The notes: generated from the sequence alone by a model not told the origin. DNA of 15,075 nucleotides from Victivallales bacterium (GCA_016285335.1 JAEEQO010000054.1:1-15075), one strand, 5' to 3'. Numbered from the stretch's first letter, positions 7,261 to 15,075 are shown. Numbers and translations: made by a program.

Positions 7261-7290
7261 GGATGTTTCATCGAAAAAATGGACGCGAGC

Positions 7291-7815
7291 TCACCAAATG
7301 TCCTGATGGACGAGGGAGGGATCCCACTTGTCTTTGACCGTGCCGGGTTCGGCGGGCCAGCCGAACGGGATCAGGCAGAAGGGCTCGACGCCTTCCGGCA
7401 GTTTGAGCGCGTCCTTCAGGATCCTGATGCGTCCGGAGATGGGATGGACGCCGGTCCAGACCGCGCCGAGTCCGAGCGCGTGGGCGGCGAGCAGAAAGTT
7501 TTCGGTCGCGGCGGCGGCGTCCTGGATCCAGTATTCGCGCGCTTCGCCGGGGAGCGCCTTGTCCAGCGTGCCGCAGATCACGACGGCTGCGGGAGCTGTG
7601 GCGGTCATCTTCGCATTCGGCAGACTTGCACCGAGCTTTTCGAGCAGTTCGCGGTTTTTGACCACGACGAACGCCCACGGCTGGGAGTTTTTCGCCGAAG
7701 GGGCTGCCATTGCGGCTTTCAGAAGGAGTTCGATCGTCTCATCGGAGACGGTTCTGTCGAGGAACGCGCGCACGCTGGTGCGCGTCATAATGGTTTGGAG
7801 AGAGGTGTTTCCCAT
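7291..7815 (-). CDS. Small nitroreductase-family FMN oxidoreductase
   Basis: The product has 174 residues, the compact single-domain form of the nitroreductase family, which binds FMN as a dimer and moves electrons from NAD(P)H or ferredoxin-type donors to varied acceptors. The N-terminal FMN phosphate-binding motif is RTSVRAF (residues 12-18). PSAKNSQPW at 39-47 is the usual APSA-N-QPW segment, and GLGAVWTGVHP further on is the conserved active-site helix region. I chose the ATG at 7815, which has GGGAG eight bases upstream; the same frame runs open further upstream, but over the preceding gene only. The EFR1 gene ends 17 bases before it, so the two are cotranscribed and probably work in the same redox pathway. 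The physiological substrate cannot be read from the sequence. This is the last gene of the operon. Confidence 0.93.
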   Translation of the reverse strand: MGNTSLQTIMTRTSVRAFLDRTVSDETIELLLKAAMAAPSAKNSQPWAFVVVKNRELLEKLGASLPNAKMTATAPAAVVICGTLDKALPGEAREYWIQDAAAATENFLLAAHALGLGAVWTGVHPISGRIRILKDALKLPEGVEPFCLIPFGWPAEPGTVKDKWDPSLVHQDIW

Positions 7816-7832
7816 GGTGCGTCTCCCGGTTT

Positions 7833-8621
7833 TCAGCGGCAGATCTTCAGGATCATGTCGTCGGCCTTGACCGCGGGGTGGTGGTAGCGTTTGCGTTTCA
7901 CGGTGACCTTGCGGAACTGGATGGCTTCCTTCGGGCACCACTGGAGGCAGCCGAGGCAGTGCTCGCAATGGCCGTGCCAGGTGGGGATGCCGTTCATCAT
8001 GATGATGTTGGAGGCGGGGCAGATCTTCTCGCAGAGGCCGCAGGCGTCGCATTTGTCCGTGACCCAGAAATACCGGTCGTAGGTCGAGAGGAACGCGACG
8101 GCTTTCTGCGCCACGGCGTCGCCGAAGACATCGAACGGGAACACGTGCAGGAGCTCTTCGGTCTTGCGTTTTTTGACCGCGCGCACCGCATACACGATGT
8201 CGCGGGACGCCTTCGCGAAGAGCTTCTCCATGCGGTTCTGCGTGGGCGGGATGGAGCGCGGGATGTAGTTGGACGGCATGGTGAGGCTGAACGAGATCGC
8301 GAGCTTGATGCCGCGTTCCTTCAGCAGCGCCTCAAGGATGTACGCCGCGGACCCCTTCATGCCGCCGCACGTGCAGAGGGAATAGACGTATTTGCCGCTT
8401 CCCTTCACGATCCGGGAGACGAATTTCTGGACGATTCCCGGCAGCCCGAAGCAGTACACGGGGAAGAAGATCCCCACCGTGTCCGCGCCGGAGAGGTCGA
8501 CGTCGCCCGCGCGGTCGAGATCGGCGATGGAGAAGAGTTCCGTATCGCCGAGCTTTTCCGCGAATTCGCGCGCGGCCGCCAGGGTGTTGCCGGTCGATGA
8601 AAAGTAGTAGATCCTGTTCAT
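7833..8621 (-). CDS. EFR1-family flavodoxin/ferredoxin fusion protein
   Basis: This 262-residue protein joins an N-terminal flavodoxin-like domain to a C-terminal 2[4Fe-4S] ferredoxin domain, the arrangement of the EFR1 family. FSSTGNT at residues 7-13 is the FMN phosphate-binding loop. IFFPVYCFGLPG at 51-62 is the second flavodoxin-type segment typical of this family. Two cluster motifs, CDACGLCEKICP (191-202) and CEHCLGCLQWCP (219-230), each have the CxxCxxCxxxCP spacing. It should act as a cytoplasmic electron carrier or an oxidoreductase between ferredoxin and a flavin pool; the exact partner is not known. The ATG has GAGG six bases upstream. It lies 54 bases after the 2-oxoacid oxidoreductase gene and 17 before the nitroreductase, so it probably takes or gives electrons within this operon. 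Confidence 0.9.
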   Translation of the reverse strand: MNRIYYFSSTGNTLAAAREFAEKLGDTELFSIADLDRAGDVDLSGADTVGIFFPVYCFGLPGIVQKFVSRIVKGSGKYVYSLCTCGGMKGSAAYILEALLKERGIKLAISFSLTMPSNYIPRSIPPTQNRMEKLFAKASRDIVYAVRAVKKRKTEELLHVFPFDVFGDAVAQKAVAFLSTYDRYFWVTDKCDACGLCEKICPASNIIMMNGIPTWHGHCEHCLGCLQWCPKEAIQFRKVTVKRKRYHHPAVKADDMILKICR

Positions 8622-8675
8622 GTGCGCCTCGCTTTCAGCTCGTTGGGTCGTGAAGTGATGAAGCGGCGCCGCGGG

Positions 8676-10160
<1,485 letters not shown>

Positions 10161-10162
10161 GA

Positions 10163-11227
10163 TCACTTACCTCCTTTGACCGCGTCGAGCGTGCGGTTCA
10201 CGATTTCTTCCACGGTCGGCACATTGCCGCCCATGCGGTTGATGAGGGAGACGGGGCGCGCGCACTCGATGGCGAGGCGGACGTCGTCGATCATCTGGCC
10301 GTTGCTCATTTCGACGGAGAGGAACTGCTTCACGCCGTTCTGAACCGCCTTGCGGAGCGCGTTTTCGGGGAAGGGGAAGAGCGTCTGCGGACGGATGAGG
10401 CCGATCTTCACGCCCTGCTTGCGGAGCTCGTCCACGGCGGAACGCGCCATGCGGGACGCGATGCCGTAGGCGACGAACGCGTATTCCGCGTCGTCCATCA
10501 TGAACTCTTCGGCGCGCTGTTCCGTCGCGCGGATCTCGTCGTACTTGCGGTTGAGGCGGCGGTTGGTCTCTTCGAGGTCGACCGGGTCCATGTAGATGGA
10601 GCTGATCCAGTTGTCGGCGCTGACGTCGCGGTCGAGCGACCAGGCGGGCGGCATGCGGCGCGGCTTCGGTTCGGGCAGTTCGAGCTTTTCCATCATCTGG
10701 CCGATCATGCCGTCGGTGAGGACGTAGACCGGCGTGCGGTACTTGTCGGCGAGGTCGAACGCGAGCATGGTCAGGTCGCACATCTCCTGCACGGAGCCGG
10801 GGGACAGCACGATGCAGCGGTAGCCGCCGTGTCCGCCGCCCTTCACGACCTGGTTGTAGTCGGCCTGCTCGGGCGAGATGTTGCCGAGGCCGGGGCCGCC
10901 GCGCATCACGTCAACGATGACGCAGGGGAGTTCGGCGGTGGCGATGTAGGAGACGCCTTCCTGTTTGAGGCTGATGCCGAGGCCGCTGGACGCGGTCATC
11001 ACGCGTTTGCCGGCGGCGGACGCGCCCATTACCATGTTGATGGACGCGATTTCGCATTCGGCCTGGATGAAGACGCGGCCCATGGCCGGGAAGAGACGGG
11101 CGGAAGCGTGGGCGATCTCGCTGGCGGGCGTGATCGGGTAGCCGAAATAGCATTCGCATCCGGCGAGAAGCGCGCCGTAGACGGCGGCCTCGTTGCCTTT
11201 CAGAAGCACGCGGTTGGTTCGATTCAT
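10163..11227 (-). CDS. vorB: 2-oxoacid:ferredoxin oxidoreductase alpha subunit, VorB type
   Basis: This is the alpha chain of the same complex (354 residues). The N-terminal part reads KGNEAAVYGALLAGCECYF and GYPITPASEIAH, followed by QAECEIASINMVMGASAAGK and a long GGPGLGNISPEQADY segment. Together these match subunits annotated as VorB (3-methyl-2-oxobutanoate dehydrogenase) in anaerobic gut bacteria. It lacks the ferredoxin domain of one-chain pyruvate:ferredoxin oxidoreductases; that function is in the small gene upstream. The complex oxidises the 2-oxoacid with CoA to acyl-CoA, CO2 and reduced ferredoxin in the cytoplasm. The ATG at 11227 has AAGGAG eight bases upstream, and that SD overlaps the stop of the ferredoxin gene (14-base gap). 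A longer open frame reaching to 11512 is not used, because it runs over the ferredoxin gene. VOR is favoured over KOR by similarity remembered from annotated proteins; the substrate is unproven. Confidence 0.92.
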   Translation of the reverse strand: MNRTNRVLLKGNEAAVYGALLAGCECYFGYPITPASEIAHASARLFPAMGRVFIQAECEIASINMVMGASAAGKRVMTASSGLGISLKQEGVSYIATAELPCVIVDVMRGGPGLGNISPEQADYNQVVKGGGHGGYRCIVLSPGSVQEMCDLTMLAFDLADKYRTPVYVLTDGMIGQMMEKLELPEPKPRRMPPAWSLDRDVSADNWISSIYMDPVDLEETNRRLNRKYDEIRATEQRAEEFMMDDAEYAFVAYGIASRMARSAVDELRKQGVKIGLIRPQTLFPFPENALRKAVQNGVKQFLSVEMSNGQMIDDVRLAIECARPVSLINRMGGNVPTVEEIVNRTLDAVKGGK

Positions 11228-11241
11228 GGCTGTGGCTCCTT

Positions 11242-11478
11242 TCAGTCTTCCGTGATCTCGACGATCGTGATCGCGCCGGGTTCCGGGCAGGTGTAATAGC
11301 ATGCACCGCAGCCGATGCAGCCTTCGCCGGCGTACACTGCGGCGGGGAACCCCATCATGTTGATGGCGTCGCCCAGTTTGAGGAGGGAACGCGGACAGGC
11401 TTCGACGCAGCGGGAACAGCCCTTGCATTCGTCGAACGCGATGTCGCAGCGGAATGTTTTTTTCGGTTTCGTTTCCAT
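11242..11478 (-). CDS. 2[4Fe-4S] ferredoxin, delta subunit of the 2-oxoacid oxidoreductase
   Basis: A 78-residue protein with two cluster motifs: C18, C21, C24, C28 in CKGCSRCVEACP, and C54, C57, C60, C64 in CIGCGACYYTCP. This is the small delta subunit that takes electrons from the thiamine/CoA centre and passes them to free ferredoxin. It is the first gene of the operon, as is common for VOR/KOR clusters. An in-frame stop lies three codons before the ATG at 11478, so the start is certain unless a GTG or TTG inside is used. The SD is weak: AAAGGA lies about 16 bases upstream and GGTG seven. The spacing between the two motifs is longer than in a simple bacterial ferredoxin, which fits a dedicated subunit. 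Confidence 0.93.
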   Translation of the reverse strand: METKPKKTFRCDIAFDECKGCSRCVEACPRSLLKLGDAINMMGFPAAVYAGEGCIGCGACYYTCPEPGAITIVEITED

Positions 11479-11523
11479 CGTGGTTCACCAGTAATCCTTT
11501 CTTGGAAAACACATAGAAATTAT

Positions 11524-11552
11524 AATATACACGCGAATGCGCACAAAGTCAA
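11524..11552 (-). promoter_or_regulatory. Sigma-70 promoter of the vor-EFR1-nitroreductase operon
   Basis: On the minus strand TTGACT (11552-11547) and TATATT (11529-11524) are 17 bases apart, followed by an AT-rich start region. Transcription should start near 11517, about 39 bases before the ferredoxin ATG. No comparable promoter was found within the operon. Confidence 0.82.
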
Positions 11553-11704
11553 CTCGTTTTCCGTCCCGCTCCGCTATTATTTCGGCAGATTCCGCGGCGG
11601 ACTTCCGGTTCGGCAAGTCCCTTTTTCTGATTCGATCCGCGTGTCGATGACCTTTTCCGGGGAGGGGGACGGCGGAGGACAACATTGTTTCACGGCACGT
11701 TTGC

Positions 11705-11734
11705 GGCTTTTTTCAGGCTTTTTTCGGTGTTTTT
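11705..11734 (+). promoter_or_regulatory. Phased T-tracts upstream of the tRNA promoter (possible UP element)
   Basis: GGCTTTTTTC occurs at 11705-11714 and again at 11716-11725, a period of 11 bases. A weaker third copy (GGTGTTTTTG) starts at 11726. The T-tracts recur about once per helical turn and lie about 13 to 40 bases before the -35 box of the tRNA-Gln promoter. That is where an alpha-subunit contact or DNA bend would raise transcription. Confidence 0.5.
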
Positions 11735-11746
11735 GATGTTTCCTGC

Positions 11747-11774
11747 TTGCATTTTCCGGAAACGCGGCTATATT
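11747..11774 (+). promoter_or_regulatory. Promoter of tRNA-Gln
   Basis: TTGCAT (11747-11752) and TATATT (11769-11774) are 16 bases apart. The expected start near 11781 leaves a short 5' leader of about 19 bases before the mature tRNA. Confidence 0.72.
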
Positions 11775-11799
11775 ATTTTCTCATTCCACGATTTCATTC

Positions 11800-11873
11800 T
11801 GCCCGTTGGTGTAATGGTAGCACAAGTGATTCTGGTTCATTTAGTCTAGGTTCGAGTCCTGGACGGGCAGCCA
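11800..11873 (+). tRNA. tRNA-Gln (anticodon CTG)
   Basis: The cloverleaf folds by hand. The seven-pair acceptor stem is TGCCCGT with ACGGGCA, the discriminator is G, and CCA is encoded (11871-11873). The D arm is GTGT-AATGGTA-GCAC. The anticodon stem is AGTGA with TCATT, and its loop TTCTGGT holds the anticodon CTG at 11832-11834. The variable loop has four bases, and the T arm is CTAGG-TTCGAGT-CCTGG. CTG reads the glutamine codon CAG. The gene is single, with its own promoter and terminator. Confidence 0.95.
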
Positions 11874-11884
11874 CCTTTTTTCAC

Positions 11885-11914
11885 GCACTCAGTTCCGCTG
11901 AGCGCATTTTTTTT
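11885..11914 (+). terminator. Rho-independent terminator of tRNA-Gln
   Basis: CTCAG (11888-11892) pairs with CTGAG (11898-11902) around a TTCCG loop. Two further GC pairs lie beyond an A-C mismatch, and a T8 run follows at 11907-11914. It begins 12 bases after the tRNA CCA end. No clear terminator for the converging symporter gene was found in the rest of this gap. Confidence 0.8.
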
Positions 11915-12023
11915 GCTTTTTTTTCAGGGAAGGGATCGTTTTATCCGAGCCATGCCGCAGCAGATCGCCAAGCCGTCGGGGACGGTTCCCTGTCTTTTCA
12001 GGATGCGGCGTTTCGGGGGGCGG

Positions 12024-13409
12024 TCAGGACGGCCACCAGCGTTTGATCGTGCCGATGATGAAGAGCGCGACGATGGCGAGCGGAAGAAGCGTGAAGAGAT
12101 AATACCGCGTCCAAAGCGGCAGCTTCATGCCCTTGCCCGTATTCGCCTCGGCGAAGAAGTTTTTCCAGCCCCACGCGGACGCCGCGCCGCAGAAGACGAC
12201 GGTGAAGACCGAGCCGAGCGGGAGCAGGATATCGCTCACGATGTAGTCCTCCAGGTCCAGGAACGTGGAGTCTCCGCCGAGCGGGTGGATGCCGCTCAGG
12301 AGGTTGAAGCCGAGGGCGCAGGGCAGGGAGAAGACCGCGATGAGGACCGTGTTCACGATTGCGGCCTTCAGACGGGAGAAGTGCAGCTCGTCGATCATGA
12401 ACGCGATGAGGTTTTCGAAAACGGCGATGACCGTGGTGAACGCCGCGGCGCTCATGAACAGGAAGAAGAGGGCGCCCCAGAGCCGCGCTCCGGGTATGTG
12501 GTTGAAGACGTCCGGGAGCGACAGGAAGACCAGGCCGGGCCCGGAGGAGACGTCGACGCCGTAGGACTTGCAGGCTGGGAAGATCACGATGCCCGCGAGC
12601 ACGGCCACGGCGGTGTCGAGCAGGATGATGATGACCGATTCCTTCACGAGCGAATGGTCGCGCCCGATGTAGCTGCCGAAGATCGTGATGCTGCCGACGC
12701 CCAGGCTGAGCGTGAAAAACGCCTGTCCCATGGCCGCGACGACGACTTCGGACAGCCCCGACTCGCGCACGGAAGCCAGATTCGGCATGAGGTAGAATTT
12801 CATGCCTTCTTTTGCCCCCGGCAGGAAAAGCGCGCGGATGCACAGGGCGATCAGCAGTACGAAAAGCCCGCTCATGAGAAATTTCGTGACGCGTTCCACG
12901 CCTTTTTTCAGTCCTGCGGCACAGACGGCCGACCCCGCCGCGACCGTGATCGCCATGAAGACGACGTTTTTCCACGGGCTTGCGGTGAGCGCGCCGAAAT
13001 GCGCCCCGATCGCTTCCGTGTCCAGCGAGGAAAGCCCGCCGAAAAGATAGTCGCACGTGTAGCTGAGCATCCAGCCTGTCACGGTCGTGTAGAAGATCAT
13101 CAGGACGGCGCATCCGGCGCAGAAAATGAGCGCGGGGACCTTCCATGCGTTCGCATGGGAGTGCGACAGGACTTTCGCCGCGCCGTACAGCGTGCGTTTG
13201 CTGGCGCGTCCGATGGAGAGCTCCATGACCGTCAGCGGCAGGCCCATGACGGCGAGGAAAAAGAGATAGAACGCGACGAACCATGCGCCGCCGTATTTGC
13301 CGGCGATGTAGGGGAACCGCCAGATGTTGCCGAGGCCGATGGCGCATCCGGCTGTGAGAAGGATGAAACCGAGGCGGGATCCGAGGGATTCGCGGTTGTT
13401 GTCAGACAT
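12024..13409 (-). CDS. Sodium-dependent amino-acid transporter of the SNF/NSS family (LeuT fold)
   Basis: The 461-residue product is a polytopic inner-membrane protein with about 11-12 hydrophobic segments, as in bacterial LeuT/MhsT-like sodium symporters. TM1 carries LTAGCAIGLGNIWRFPY, the family signature in which the unwound helix binds Na+ and substrate. The TM6 region reads FTLSLGVGSITIFGSYIG. TM8 has AAFTTVIAVFE, where the two threonines correspond to the LeuT Na2-site Thr354 and Ser355. Members usually import hydrophobic or aromatic amino acids with Na+; the substrate is not readable here. I chose the ATG at 13409. An in-frame TTG at 13424 would add five residues, but it lies inside a palindrome and has no SD; before the ATG there is a modest GAAAGA. 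A small membrane-protein gene ends 63 bases upstream on the same strand and probably shares the transcript. Confidence 0.93.
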   Translation of the reverse strand: MSDNNRESLGSRLGFILLTAGCAIGLGNIWRFPYIAGKYGGAWFVAFYLFFLAVMGLPLTVMELSIGRASKRTLYGAAKVLSHSHANAWKVPALIFCAGCAVLMIFYTTVTGWMLSYTCDYLFGGLSSLDTEAIGAHFGALTASPWKNVVFMAITVAAGSAVCAAGLKKGVERVTKFLMSGLFVLLIALCIRALFLPGAKEGMKFYLMPNLASVRESGLSEVVVAAMGQAFFTLSLGVGSITIFGSYIGRDHSLVKESVIIILLDTAVAVLAGIVIFPACKSYGVDVSSGPGLVFLSLPDVFNHIPGARLWGALFFLFMSAAAFTTVIAVFENLIAFMIDELHFSRLKAAIVNTVLIAVFSLPCALGFNLLSGIHPLGGDSTFLDLEDYIVSDILLPLGSVFTVVFCGAASAWGWKNFFAEANTGKGMKLPLWTRYYLFTLLPLAIVALFIIGTIKRWWPS

Positions 13410-13421
13410 GGGGAAATCTTT

Positions 13422-13437
13422 CAAACAATGTTGTTTG
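13422..13437. promoter_or_regulatory. 16-bp palindrome just before the symporter start
   Basis: CAAACAA-TG-TTGTTTG is a perfect inverted repeat with 7-bp arms, placed 12 bases before the symporter ATG in the gap after the small membrane-protein gene. It could be an operator for an internal promoter or an mRNA hairpin near the ribosome-binding site. The two-base centre makes a DNA-binding site somewhat more likely than a stable hairpin. Confidence 0.4.
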
Positions 13438-13472
13438 CCGGGGTGAATGAATGGAGCCGGATCGGAACGCGG

Positions 13473-13658
13473 TCATTTGTCTCCGTCGTTGTCTTTTTTG
13501 CCATTGGCAATTTTAAGCACGATCGCGAGGGTGTTGATCACAAGATAGACCAGAAGCCCGTATCCGAGCAGCTTGTAGCCCATCGCAAGCCCCCAGATCA
13601 CACCGGCAGCCAGAAGAATGTCGATCACGATAAATCCGAGTAAGCTTTTGTCTTTCAT
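13473..13658 (-). CDS. Small two-helix membrane protein upstream of the symporter
   Basis: The 61-residue product has two hydrophobic segments, about residues 6-25 (LLGFIVIDILLAAGVIWGLA) and 29-50 (KLLGYGLLVYLVINTLAIVLKI). A charged tail, NGKKDNDGDK, ends the chain. I recognise no family. The start is well supported: GAGG lies eight bases before the ATG at 13658, behind a good promoter. It is followed on the same strand by the NSS symporter after a 63-base gap with no terminator. Some actinobacterial NSS transporters (MetP of Corynebacterium) need a small membrane subunit (MetS) of similar length, so an accessory role is plausible. However, MetS is described with one helix and this protein has two, so homology is not claimed. 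Confidence 0.75.
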   Translation of the reverse strand: MKDKSLLGFIVIDILLAAGVIWGLAMGYKLLGYGLLVYLVINTLAIVLKIANGKKDNDGDK

Positions 13659-13727
13659 GGGAATAACCTCTGTCTGAATGATCTGCGCGGATGCGCCGGG
13701 CACGTGTTATCAAAAAAAGCGTTACAA

Positions 13728-13756
13728 AATGTACCACGTTCGTGCGGAAATGTCAA
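13728..13756 (-). promoter_or_regulatory. Promoter of the small membrane protein and symporter
   Basis: On the minus strand TTGACA (13756-13751), the full consensus -35, and TACATT (13733-13728) are 17 bases apart. The start near 13721 gives a leader of about 63 bases. Confidence 0.75.
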
Positions 13757-13919
13757 GAATAAAACACCCGATTTGCCGAAAATAAGCCAGAGTGACGCGC
13801 GAAAGGAAAGCGCTCCGGTGAAAGAGAAAGTTGCGTGGTACGGAGGATCGTCCGTTCTTTTCCATACCCGCACACGCGTGTTTTTTATCATATTTCTTTG
13901 GGGTTTTGAAGAAAAACGC

Positions 13920-13948
13920 TTGAAAAAACGGAGAAGCAGGGGTATATT
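13920..13948 (+). promoter_or_regulatory. Promoter of rpsA
   Basis: TTGAAA (13920-13925) and TATATT (13943-13948) are 17 bases apart. T- and A-rich tracts at 13881-13916 lie directly upstream, where an UP element would act. The start near 13955 gives a leader of about 82 bases. Confidence 0.82.
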
Positions 13949-13993
13949 ATATGCTTACAGCTCGAAAAGCGAAAGAGCTTTTGGGCTTGACGG

Positions 13994-14036
13994 AAACCAA
14001 TCAAACCAACAAACCAACCCAAGAAAAACCAACAAC
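13994..14036 (+). promoter_or_regulatory. C/A-rich rpsA leader without a Shine-Dalgarno sequence
   Basis: The last 43 bases before the rpsA ATG contain a single G and no SD-like run. ACCAA occurs four times (starting at 13995, 14004, 14012 and 14028). Upstream, an AGCTC/GAGCT hairpin is possible at 13959-13978. The stretch is predicted to be unstructured and to load ribosomes without SD pairing. Confidence 0.6.
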
Positions 14037-15075
14037 ATGAGCAACGAAGAAACCAAGGACGCCCCCGTCGTGCAGAAAGCCTATGTCGTCATCGACAACA
14101 CGACGATGGAAGAGCTGCTGAGCGGCCAGACCAAGAACGATTTCAAGCCCGACACGATCGTCTCCGGCACGATCGTCGAGAAGCGCCAGGACGGCGCGAT
14201 GGTCGACATCGGTTCGAAAGCGGAAGGATTCATCTCCTACACCGAGTTCAAGAACTGGGACGAGATCAACGTCGGCGACCAGATCGACGTGTACCTGGAA
14301 GAGCTTGAAAACGAGCAGAACCAGCCCAGCATCAGCCTCCAGAAGGCCTCCTTTATCCAGACCTGGAAGAAGATCACTTCCGATTTCGGCGAAGGCAGCG
14401 TGATCCGCGGCAAGATGAAGAAGAAAGTCAAAGGCGGCATCCTGATCGACCTCGACGGCGTCGAAGCATTCCTCCCCGGCTCCCAGATCGATATCGGCCC
14501 CGTCAAGAACATCGACGACCTCATCGACAAGGAATACGATTTCAAGATCCTCAAGATCAACCAGGAACGCCACAACATCGTCGTTTCCCGCCGCGAACTC
14601 CTCGAAGAGTCCCGCAAGGACATGCGCGCCCAGTTCCTGAAGGAAATGAAGGTCGGCGAGCTCCGTCAGGGCAAAGTCAAGAACATCACCGATTTCGGCG
14701 CGTTCATCGACCTCGGCGGCGTGGACGGACTCCTCCATATCACCGATATGTCCTGGGGCCGCATCACGAACCCGAAGGAAATGCTCGAAGTCGGACAGGA
14801 GATCGAGGTCATGGTCCTCGACATCGACTTCGCCAAGGAGCGCGTCTCCCTCGGCCTCAAGCAGAAGTCCGCGAATCCGTGGGACGAAGTGGAAACGAAG
14901 TACCCCGTCGGCACCACCGTCAAGGGCCACGTGGTCAACATCATGCCGTACGGCGCGTTCGTCGAGATCGAACAGGGCGTCGAAGGCCTCATCCACGTCT
15001 CCGAAATGTCCTGGACCAAGCGCATCACGAAGGCCAGCGACGTCGTCAGCGCCGGCGAAGAAGTCGAAGCCGTCA
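14037..15075 (+). CDS. rpsA: 30S ribosomal protein S1 (3' end outside window)
   Basis: S1 binds mRNA on the small ribosomal subunit and helps initiation on messages with weak SD sites. The frame opens with ATG at 14037 (MSNEETKDAPVVQKAYVVID) and runs without a stop to the window end, giving 346 residues of the usual 400-560. S1-type OB-fold repeats follow one another at about 43-110, 125-195 and 210-280, and a fourth starts near 298. Repeat 3 has the classic pattern KVKNITDFGAFIDLGGVDG followed by LLHITDMSW, and repeat 4 has VVNIMPYGAFVEIEQGVEG then LIHVSEMSW. The conserved DFGAF/YGAF motif marks the RNA-binding face. The codons are strongly biased to C-ending forms (ATC, GTC, GAC, AAG), as expected for a highly expressed gene. 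Long reading frames on the opposite strand here are a by-product of this bias. Confidence 0.96.
   Translation, partial: MSNEETKDAPVVQKAYVVIDNTTMEELLSGQTKNDFKPDTIVSGTIVEKRQDGAMVDIGSKAEGFISYTEFKNWDEINVGDQIDVYLEELENEQNQPSISLQKASFIQTWKKITSDFGEGSVIRGKMKKKVKGGILIDLDGVEAFLPGSQIDIGPVKNIDDLIDKEYDFKILKINQERHNIVVSRRELLEESRKDMRAQFLKEMKVGELRQGKVKNITDFGAFIDLGGVDGLLHITDMSWGRITNPKEMLEVGQEIEVMVLDIDFAKERVSLGLKQKSANPWDEVETKYPVGTTVKGHVVNIMPYGAFVEIEQGVEGLIHVSEMSWTKRITKASDVVSAGEEVEAV

Larger units (their letters stand above)
6691..7290. other. AT-rich intergenic region without a convincing gene
   Basis: About 600 bases separate the MarR start from the nitroreductase stop. The part from about 6815 to 7170 is clearly more AT-rich than the rest of the window. 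Short open frames exist, such as 6931-7164 on the plus strand (77 codons), but they lack good SD sites, recognisable motifs and the GC-ending codons of the neighbours. The region holds a weak minus-strand -10 and a palindrome before the MarR gene, an 11-base direct repeat at 6847 and 6868, and the terminator of the nitroreductase transcript at its right end. A small RNA or a remnant of an older gene is possible but not shown. Confidence 0.6.
11479..11799. other. Divergent promoter region between the vor operon and tRNA-Gln
   Basis: This 321-base stretch holds the operon promoter on the minus strand near its left end and the tRNA promoter on the plus strand near its right end. Between them lies GC-rich sequence without an obvious gene, followed by a T-tract cluster (11705-11734). 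I see no other element. Confidence 0.7.
13659..14036. other. Divergent promoter region between the small membrane protein and rpsA
   Basis: The 378-base stretch contains the minus-strand promoter of the small membrane protein and symporter, AT-rich sequence with T- and A-tracts (13881-13916) ahead of the rpsA promoter, and the rpsA leader. No open frame inside it looks like a gene. Confidence 0.7.

Noticed and set aside
11913..13643. 576-codon open frame on the plus strand over the symporter and the small membrane protein
   Set aside because: It is antisense to two well-supported genes, rich in Arg/Glu/Asp/His low complexity, and has no motif. GC-rich codon bias leaves the opposite strand open.
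13873..13886. ACACGCGTGT followed by a T-run, resembling a terminator
   Set aside because: The palindrome has no room for a loop, so the remaining stem would be about three pairs, and no gene ends nearby on that strand.
14001..14996. 331-codon minus-strand frame over rpsA
   Set aside because: It is antisense to four S1 repeats. Its Asp/Leu/Val/Phe repetition mirrors the C-ending codons of rpsA.

Overview
The window is a GC-rich chromosomal segment with short intergenic gaps, clear Shine-Dalgarno (SD) sequences on most genes and consensus sigma-70-type promoters. It reads as the core genome of an anaerobic Gram-negative-type bacterium: it has a ferredoxin-linked 2-oxoacid oxidoreductase operon, an EFR1-type flavodoxin/ferredoxin, a lipoprotein esterase and a sodium:amino-acid symporter. 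A gut-type Lentisphaerota/Verrucomicrobiota relative is my best guess. That guess rests on overall protein flavour, not on a marker alignment, and confidence is low.

Layout. (1) 1-1847, plus strand: the 3' part of argH, an unknown exported protein and the ribosome-rescue factor ArfB, tightly packed. (2) 1933-2928, minus: a secreted lipoprotein esterase of the feruloyl-esterase/CE1 type, with its own consensus promoter and terminator. (3) 3190-5504, plus: manC and manA, two steps of GDP-mannose synthesis. (4) 5641-6690, minus: an unusual regulator with two MarR winged-helix units in one chain, followed upstream by about 600 bp of AT-rich DNA without a convincing gene. (5) 11478-7291, minus: a five-gene operon (4Fe-4S ferredoxin, VorB-like alpha subunit, fused beta-gamma subunit, EFR1 flavodoxin-ferredoxin, small nitroreductase) with a promoter at one end and a terminator at the other. 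(6) 11800-11873, plus: tRNA-Gln(CUG) with its own promoter and terminator. (7) 13658-12024, minus: a 61-residue two-helix membrane protein followed by an SNF/NSS sodium symporter. (8) 14037 to the end, plus: rpsA (ribosomal protein S1), cut by the window edge.

How the genes fit together. The VOR-type operon should oxidise branched-chain or related 2-oxoacids to acyl-CoA and reduce ferredoxin. The EFR1 protein and the nitroreductase in the same transcript could pass on or dispose of those electrons. The NSS transporter could supply amino acids, but no operon links it to the VOR genes. manA and manC feed GDP-mannose to polysaccharide or glycan synthesis; phosphomannomutase is not in the window.

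I saw no mobile element, CRISPR array or defence locus. The points most worth a second look are the tandem MarR protein, the beta-gamma fusion with its electron-carrier tail, the small membrane protein paired with the symporter, the SD-less ACCAA-repeat leader of rpsA, and the phased T-tracts before the tRNA promoter.
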